Positions 8,237 to 12,876 of a stretch of DNA of 12,876 bases are shown here, piece after piece. The DNA comes from Amphritea sp. (GTDB lineage: Bacteria; Pseudomonadota; Gammaproteobacteria; Pseudomonadales; Nitrincolaceae). A program made the position numbers and the translations under genes. A model generated the notes under the pieces. It had not been told where the DNA came from. It made no database searches and worked only from the letters and a program-made list of their open reading frames with translations. The stretch lies in assembly GCA_024679635.1 (NCBI GenBank), contig JAIBDA010000027.1:1-12876 (forward strand), read 5' to 3'. The stretch's first letter is position 1, and the number at the start of each line of letters is the position of its first letter.

Positions 8237-9397
8237 TCAGGGTTGTTCTATCTGCCAATAAAGTTGATCTGCAGCCGCCAGAAGTTCTGCTTCAAGATAC
8301 AGTCCGATCTGTTCTGCAGTTTTAAGATTAAGGGTGATCCTGTCAGCTTCTGCCGATACATTCATCAGGGAGGCAGGTTCTCCACCATTCAATATTTTTC
8401 CGGCTATATTGGAAAGTAATCGCCCTTCTTCCCGAAACCCTTCTACCTGGGACAGACTCATAAGATAACCCAGTTTAACCTCACGCTGCCCATACTGAGA
8501 GAAGGTTGGAATACTATGCTGATTCGCGATATCGACCAGTACCGGAATAGTTTGATTGTTAACGCCTCCCTGCACCGTCACGTAAATCGCATCCACCTTT
8601 CCCGCCAGTTCAGTAAAACAATCGATAACCGATTGGTCTGCCTGAACCTGGTCCACTATATCGCTCTGAGTATGACAACTGATCACCTTAAAATTACGTT
8701 CTTCAGCCAATCGCTCAATAGTATCAATTGAGGCATAGCTACGACCTTCATAACTATCCTCAAAAGCCACACCCAGTGTTTTAAAACGAATCAGATCATG
8801 AAACAGAGTTACCTGGCGTTCATAACGCAACGGATCTTCCGTAATGTAGATATGCCGATATGCCTCATCATTTTCCTGAACCAGTCCGACAGTTCGCGGG
8901 TCATTTACAGAGATCACCATTGTCGGCACCGCATGTCTGTCAACGGCTATATCAATACCCGCCCAGGTGCCCATCGCTAACATGAGATTTATCTCGCCAC
9001 TCTTTTGTAGGCGACCGACTACCTGTTCACGCAATTCTACTCGATATTCCCTATCCCAGTCGGCACTGTAAAAACCATCAGGCAAGAATTCTACATAATC
9101 ACTTTCGACATTAACTATCAGCCAATCCCATAGCTCACGAGCAGATGAGAACTGGCTCGGAATCTTTTTGGGACTGATCCAACCCTGCCCCATCAGCCCC
9201 TCGGCAGTCACTCGAAGGTACTGATAATAATCACGATACTCACCACCTTGATAATAGGCCAGACGCCACTTTTCTCCTTGATTAAGGCATGGCTTGCTAT
9301 CTATTTCAGTCGCCTGAAGGGGAGAATAAAAACAGGACATTAATAACACTATCCCTGTCAGCCATAATCTCAGCTGCTGCTTTCCCTGTTGTAACAT
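8237..9397 (-). CDS. Periplasmic ABC_sub_bind-type binding protein, second of tandem pair (386 aa)
   Basis: An exported ligand-binding protein of the two-lobed ABC_sub_bind (TrpX/COG2984-like) family. The signal peptide has core WLTGIVLLM and probable cleavage at LQA|T after residue 29. Lobe one contains the conserved INLMLAMGTWAG (136-147) and VNDPRTVGLV. Lobe two begins LGVAFEDSYEGRSYA, then CHTQSDI, VDAIYVTVQGG and PTFSQ, and the protein closes with the family feature ITLNLKTAEQIGL. It is a paralogue of the gene immediately upstream; over residues 181-300 the two align without gaps with 70 identities in 120 by hand count. Cys241 and Cys260 are shared and could form a disulfide. No ABC permease or ATPase gene is adjacent, and the next gene, 9 bases on, is a sensor kinase, so a role in signal perception is more likely than transport. 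The ligand is unknown. Confidence 0.88.
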   Translation of the reverse strand: MLQQGKQQLRLWLTGIVLLMSCFYSPLQATEIDSKPCLNQGEKWRLAYYQGGEYRDYYQYLRVTAEGLMGQGWISPKKIPSQFSSARELWDWLIVNVESDYVEFLPDGFYSADWDREYRVELREQVVGRLQKSGEINLMLAMGTWAGIDIAVDRHAVPTMVISVNDPRTVGLVQENDEAYRHIYITEDPLRYERQVTLFHDLIRFKTLGVAFEDSYEGRSYASIDTIERLAEERNFKVISCHTQSDIVDQVQADQSVIDCFTELAGKVDAIYVTVQGGVNNQTIPVLVDIANQHSIPTFSQYGQREVKLGYLMSLSQVEGFREEGRLLSNIAGKILNGGEPASLMNVSAEADRITLNLKTAEQIGLYLEAELLAAADQLYWQIEQP

Positions 9398-9424
9398 AGA
9401 GTCACTTATATCCTTGTTTTATAT

Positions 9425-10582
9425 TTATTCTTCAGGAATCTCTCGATAAACCTCATCCGCTGCACCCAACAACAGTAAGGGCGGATTAAAGCCAACAATC
9501 TCTGCTGTTTTTAGGTTCACCGCCATCCGGGGAGGTTCTTCAAAAAGTTGAGTTAATTGATTAGGTAACGCCCCGTTAAATACTTTGGCAAAAGTAGATG
9601 CGTGAAATTCCCCCACATAGCGGAATCCCGCCTGAGACAAACTCAACAGTAAACCTTTACTAACCTCTTCTGAACCTGACTGGGAAAACGTCGGTACCCG
9701 ATGCTTATTAGCAATACTAACCAATTTTCCAATACTGTTACTGGTAATACCGCCCTGAACGGTGACATAGATCGCATCAACCTTCGGAGCCAGCTTCTCA
9801 AAGCAATTAACAACACTGGTTTCTGCTTTTGCAGTATCTTTAATATCACTCTGTGTATAGCAACGAGCAATATTAAACCCCCGTTCCTTGCTTAGCTTTT
9901 CAATAACATCCAGCGCAGCATAGCTACGTCCATTATCAGAATTTTCATAGGCCACCCCTAAATTTCTGAAATTAACAATATCGTGAAACACCCGTACCTG
10001 ACGTTCATAGCGATTTGGATCCAGGGTGGCATGTATATGATCAAAACCAGAATCATCAACACTCTTAATAATTCCAGCAGCCAATGGGTCGCTAGCAGAA
10101 AGCACCATTGTTGAAGTGGTATGACTATCATTGGAAAGTGCTTTGCCTGCCCAAGTCCCCATAGCAATCATTAGATCAATATCACTTTCATGATTCAGCC
10201 GAGAAACGATCTCTTCTGCTATCTGATCCCGCTGGGTCTCATGCCATTGCGCGTTATAGTGAGCATCTTCTACAAACTCAATATATTTACTATCGACCCC
10301 CCTCAACCATTGCCAGAATAGCGCGGTCTGCTCGCCTTCCTGATCCGGGACCTCGACTTTTTCAATCCAGCCTTTCTGCATCAGGCCTTTAACCGTTTCG
10401 ATCAGAATTTTCTGATAGTCGGTATATTCCCCGCCTTCAAAGTATCCAATCCGCCATCGCTGATCGCCATTCATTACTGGCTCTGCAGGAAAATCACCTT
10501 TATCTGTATACGATCCAGCCAACGCAACTGGCACCATCAAACAACACAAAATGACTAAGCATAGGCTTTTTATACACCGCAT
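9425..10582 (-). CDS. Periplasmic ABC_sub_bind-type binding protein, first of tandem pair (385 aa)
   Basis: The first of two paralogous periplasmic binding proteins, same family as the next gene. The start is placed at ATG 10580-10582, 13 codons inside the longest frame, because AGGAGAGG (10585-10592) lies just before it and because the N-terminus then gives a normal signal peptide: MRCIKSL, core LVILCCLMV, cleavage ALA|G after residue 22. The resulting length (385) matches its 386-residue paralogue. Family landmarks are IDLMIAMGTWAG (135-146), SASDPLAAG, LGVAYENSDNGRSYA, CYTQSDI, VDAIYVTVQGG, PTFSQ and MAVNLKTAEIVGF. Cys241 and Cys260 align with those of the paralogue. The lobe-one regions that would line the cleft differ more than the lobe-two core, so the two may bind different ligands. 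The next gene starts 27 bases after the stop. No permease gene is nearby. Confidence 0.88.
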   Translation of the reverse strand: MRCIKSLCLVILCCLMVPVALAGSYTDKGDFPAEPVMNGDQRWRIGYFEGGEYTDYQKILIETVKGLMQKGWIEKVEVPDQEGEQTALFWQWLRGVDSKYIEFVEDAHYNAQWHETQRDQIAEEIVSRLNHESDIDLMIAMGTWAGKALSNDSHTTSTMVLSASDPLAAGIIKSVDDSGFDHIHATLDPNRYERQVRVFHDIVNFRNLGVAYENSDNGRSYAALDVIEKLSKERGFNIARCYTQSDIKDTAKAETSVVNCFEKLAPKVDAIYVTVQGGITSNSIGKLVSIANKHRVPTFSQSGSEEVSKGLLLSLSQAGFRYVGEFHASTFAKVFNGALPNQLTQLFEEPPRMAVNLKTAEIVGFNPPLLLLGAADEVYREIPEE

Positions 10583-10669
10583 AACCTCTCCTCTCCCCCT
10601 ACAGAAATACATCTCATACATTTATACACTTGTTCGAAAAAGGATGATATTCAACTTATAGAACCTACA
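10583..10669 (-). promoter_or_regulatory. Possible promoter and strong ribosome site before the binding-protein genes
   Basis: This 87-base gap separates the unknown 524-residue gene from the first binding-protein gene and is the only sizeable gap before the four-gene sensory unit. On the minus strand it holds a TATAAA hexamer (within GTGTATAAATG) that could act as a -10, but no convincing -35 at 16-18 bases, and no hairpin with a T-run to end the upstream transcript. The strong Shine-Dalgarno AGGAGAGG is at 10585-10592. The sensory unit may have its own promoter here or be read through from the transporter operon. The sequence does not decide. Confidence 0.3.
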
Positions 10670-12244
10670 TCAATCTAAACGCCTGATAACAACTTTATCG
10701 GACAGCTGCTCTCTCTGAATACAAGCAAGAGTGTACCGCCAGTCTATCTCCTGTTCACCACCAGACAGCACATCAGCAACGGTTTCAGCCAGTGATGCAC
10801 TATGCGCATCTCTAATATTGATGCCGGAGATGAATTCCAGCTCTTCAATAGAGACCTCCCCAGTCGCCAATATTTCCAACGGCCCTGCTGGCAACAAGGT
10901 GTTCTCCTGTTCAACCATAATGGTCTGCATTCCAGAGAGATAACCATTAGTACAGCTCTCGGACACTAGAGCTGCTTGCCGAACGTCTCCTTCCTGCGTC
11001 AACAGATCCACTATTCCCTGCTGCATCTGGGGCAGATAATCTGCCTGATAATAGCCTCCCAAACAGGTAACTCCCCGTGCCAGAGATATTGTCAGAAAAC
11101 AGCTAAAGACCGAAGGCATTAGTTGTCCCTGGCTTATCGCCTCAGCAAGGGGCTCTGCCTCGATACTGTAACGGTACTCAACACCATTATCGTCACAACC
11201 CCAGAGCATCCGCTGCCCCGAATCCTCAACCAGCATCAGAGGAATCCGGCGAAAACGTTTATCGACGCCCCAAAAACAAAAAGTACCGGACCCGGGCATC
11301 TGTTTCACTTCAGAAGCAAATCTCCCCTCCCAGCGCTGCTTCAATAGGCCCTGATCCCAGCACCCTGCAATGCTGTTCAGCCGCTGATAGACCCTTGAAA
11401 TCAGCCGCTTATCAAAAAGTAGCGAGACTAAACTATCAGGATTCCGAAGGTCACGAAGCAGCAGTTTCTGTGTTAATTGCTCGAGTTCAATAGTGACCAA
11501 TTGAGGCATCTTAGCAGAGGCTGCAAAAAGACGATTCCAGATACGTTCATTTAAGATCACAGATTGGGCAGAATAGCTCTGTTGAGCCTGAACCTCTTCC
11601 GACAGATAATCATCCCCTATCAGCTGCAACAAAGACTCGATTAAGGAGGAATCTGCACCTTGTGCAGCAACGTCCTGAACTCGCTTCAACACCGGCTTCA
11701 ACATATTAGTATCAAGACCTTTTACCCGGGCCACCGGCTGTCGCCTTAATTTATTTGAGTGGAAAGGTATTCGTAATGGCCAGATCCCCTTATTACACTC
11801 AGTACCATATAAAAGAGCCCCCCGAGGATAGGTAACATTATCCAGTGGAATATTGGCACAAGAAAAAACAGGTATGGTTGATATTCCTTCAATCTGCCGT
11901 TTAGCCAGACCAAACAGCATACTTCCCTGCACTGACTGAGCAAAAAAATCGACCCCGTGATGATTCGCCGTCAGCACTACCGGATGCTTTAAGAAATCAG
12001 CAGCAGTTCGCTCTGCGAGCTGTTTACCTAACAAGGGTTCGACATACTCATGAATCACTTCTGCAATATCTGAGCAGGGTTGATAACTGACCTGACTCAC
12101 CCTACATATCTGCTGAAGATACTCTGCAACGGAAAGAGCCCCTACCGATGATAATACCCGGTCAACCACCGGAGCCTGTCGACAAACAGTACTAAGAAGC
12201 TGCTCTGTCAGACCCTGTCCATCAGTGATAGCACCACTATTCAT
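10670..12244 (-). CDS. Protein of unknown function coupled to an MFS transporter gene (524 aa)
   Basis: I do not recognise this protein. The start is taken as ATG 12242-12244, which overlaps the transporter's stop by 8 bases (ATGAATAG). A TTG four codons upstream is the alternative and is less likely. No signal peptide or clear membrane span is seen, so it is probably cytoplasmic. Distinctive features are VLTANHHGVDFFAQSVQG (90-107), where a paired histidine and adjacent Asp could bind metal or serve in catalysis; a further motif PVFSCANIPLDNVTYPRG (125-142); and a C-terminal region with the hydrophobic motif FLTISLARGVTCLGGYYQAD. It contains many cysteines spread through the chain. The coupling suggests a job tied to the exported or imported compound, for example modifying or making it, but this is inference. 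It ends 87 bases before the binding-protein gene. Confidence 0.8.
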   Translation of the reverse strand: MNSGAITDGQGLTEQLLSTVCRQAPVVDRVLSSVGALSVAEYLQQICRVSQVSYQPCSDIAEVIHEYVEPLLGKQLAERTAADFLKHPVVLTANHHGVDFFAQSVQGSMLFGLAKRQIEGISTIPVFSCANIPLDNVTYPRGALLYGTECNKGIWPLRIPFHSNKLRRQPVARVKGLDTNMLKPVLKRVQDVAAQGADSSLIESLLQLIGDDYLSEEVQAQQSYSAQSVILNERIWNRLFAASAKMPQLVTIELEQLTQKLLLRDLRNPDSLVSLLFDKRLISRVYQRLNSIAGCWDQGLLKQRWEGRFASEVKQMPGSGTFCFWGVDKRFRRIPLMLVEDSGQRMLWGCDDNGVEYRYSIEAEPLAEAISQGQLMPSVFSCFLTISLARGVTCLGGYYQADYLPQMQQGIVDLLTQEGDVRQAALVSESCTNGYLSGMQTIMVEQENTLLPAGPLEILATGEVSIEELEFISGINIRDAHSASLAETVADVLSGGEQEIDWRYTLACIQREQLSDKVVIRRLD

Positions 12245-12876
12245 GCGTAATACCAACCGGCCTAATTACCTGGGAACCCCTTGGACCCCAGGTGAGAAGA
12301 GCAAACAGAATAGCCGTTATCAGATAAATAACACCAAACATCATAACGCCATTCTCAATATCTGTGGTTGCAATAATAGCCGCAAAAATAACCGGCCCGA
12401 GCATCTGGCCTATCCGGCTACTAGAGCGAAAGATCCCCATAGACTTTCCTTCACCATAACGACCAGTAACCTCCTGCTTTAGCACAAAGGCACTCTGTGC
12501 TGACAATACCAAACAGTTCGAAAGCCCTAACAGAAGAACTGATAGCGTAACCGCAACGACACCGTCAAGAACACCGAACACGAGAAATGCTCCACCGCCC
12601 AGAACGCAGCCCAAAATTATCGGCCCTCGTTTAGTTTCACTTTGATCCGCAAACCGACCAATAGCCGGGCCCAGCAACGCTAAAACCACGCCAAACAACA
12701 TCAACACCTGCCCTATCGAGGCATCATTCAACCCTGCACGATTCAGATATACCGGACTGAAATAGTTCAAAAACCCAACTACCGCTATCGATGCAGGCAT
12801 GCTACTGAAGAGTGTTGCCGCTAACACCTGGCGATCTAATAAAAAGCTTATAAAAGATGGAGAAGAGTTCGCTGCC
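12237..12876 (-). CDS. MFS transporter, C-terminal half (partial, 5' end outside the window)
   Basis: The frame is open from the window edge to the TAG stop at 12237-12239, giving 212 residues, which is half of a typical 400-residue major facilitator protein. A GTG at 12825-12827 is open upstream in frame, so it is not the true start. Six hydrophobic segments fit transmembrane helices 7-12, including VLAATLFSSMPASIAVVGFL, IGQVLMLFGVVLALLGPAIG, IILGCVLGGGAFLVFGVL and VMMFGVIYLITAILFALLTW. GRFADQSETKRG, between the second and third of these, is the repeat of the MFS loop motif (G-x-x-x-D-x-x-x-x-K/R). The substrate cannot be read from this half. The stop overlaps the start of the unknown 524-residue gene, so the two are expressed together. 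Confidence 0.88.
   Translation of the reverse strand, partial: AANSSPSFISFLLDRQVLAATLFSSMPASIAVVGFLNYFSPVYLNRAGLNDASIGQVLMLFGVVLALLGPAIGRFADQSETKRGPIILGCVLGGGAFLVFGVLDGVVAVTLSVLLLGLSNCLVLSAQSAFVLKQEVTGRYGEGKSMGIFRSSSRIGQMLGPVIFAAIIATTDIENGVMMFGVIYLITAILFALLTWGPRGSQVIRPVGITHE

Noticed and set aside
9331..9342. LMSC in the signal peptide of the second binding protein as a lipoprotein cleavage site
   Set aside because: Methionine before the serine is unusual for a lipobox, and a normal signal peptidase I site (LQA|T) follows seven residues later.
8237..10582. Reading the two binding proteins as parts of an ABC importer
   Set aside because: No permease or ATPase gene lies in the window, and the genes that follow closely are a kinase and its regulator.
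10583..10669. TTGAAT with TATAAA as a complete sigma-70 promoter
   Set aside because: The spacing is 22 bases, too long for a standard promoter, so only the -10-like hexamer is reported, at low confidence.

Overview
Every gene in this window lies on the minus strand and is read from high to low coordinates. Genes are tightly packed, with overlaps of 4 to 17 bases, and the signalling proteins are of gammaproteobacterial type. Composition looks moderate in GC. A marine gammaproteobacterium (an Oceanospirillales-like lineage) is a reasonable guess, but there is no RNA gene or other phylogenetic marker to settle it. I see no mobile element, CRISPR array, tRNA or rRNA.

Right-hand block (12876 to 10670). 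The C-terminal half of a major facilitator superfamily transporter enters from outside the window. Its stop overlaps the start of a 524-residue protein that I do not recognise. The pair looks translationally coupled, so the unknown protein probably works with the transporter.

Central block (10582 to 3247). Four genes form a compact sensory unit. Two are tandem paralogous periplasmic substrate-binding proteins of the ABC_sub_bind (TrpX/COG2984-like) type with no ABC permease or ATPase beside them. Next is a membrane hybrid histidine kinase with tandem Cache-like sensor modules, HisKA, HATPase, receiver and Hpt domains. Last is a response regulator with REC, PAS, GGDEF and EAL domains. The inferred pathway is: periplasmic ligand, binding protein and/or Cache domain, phosphorelay (His441, Asp732, His888), receiver Asp62, then altered cyclic-di-GMP turnover. 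The layout recalls LuxP-LuxQ and NspS-MbaA, but with two binding proteins and a full phosphorelay.

Left-hand block (3054 to 1). After a 192-base intergenic region comes a second, independent two-component operon: a secreted PepSY-domain protein, an OmpR-family response regulator, a sensor histidine kinase, a secreted protein of unknown function, and the start of a further gene cut by the window edge. Upstream of the PepSY gene is a direct repeat TTTAAG-N5-TTTAAG. It has the spacing of a PmrA/QseB-type operator and suggests autoregulation.

Several starts were moved from the longest reading frame to internal ATGs that have a better Shine-Dalgarno sequence. Functional calls rest on motif reading by eye. 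No database search was run.
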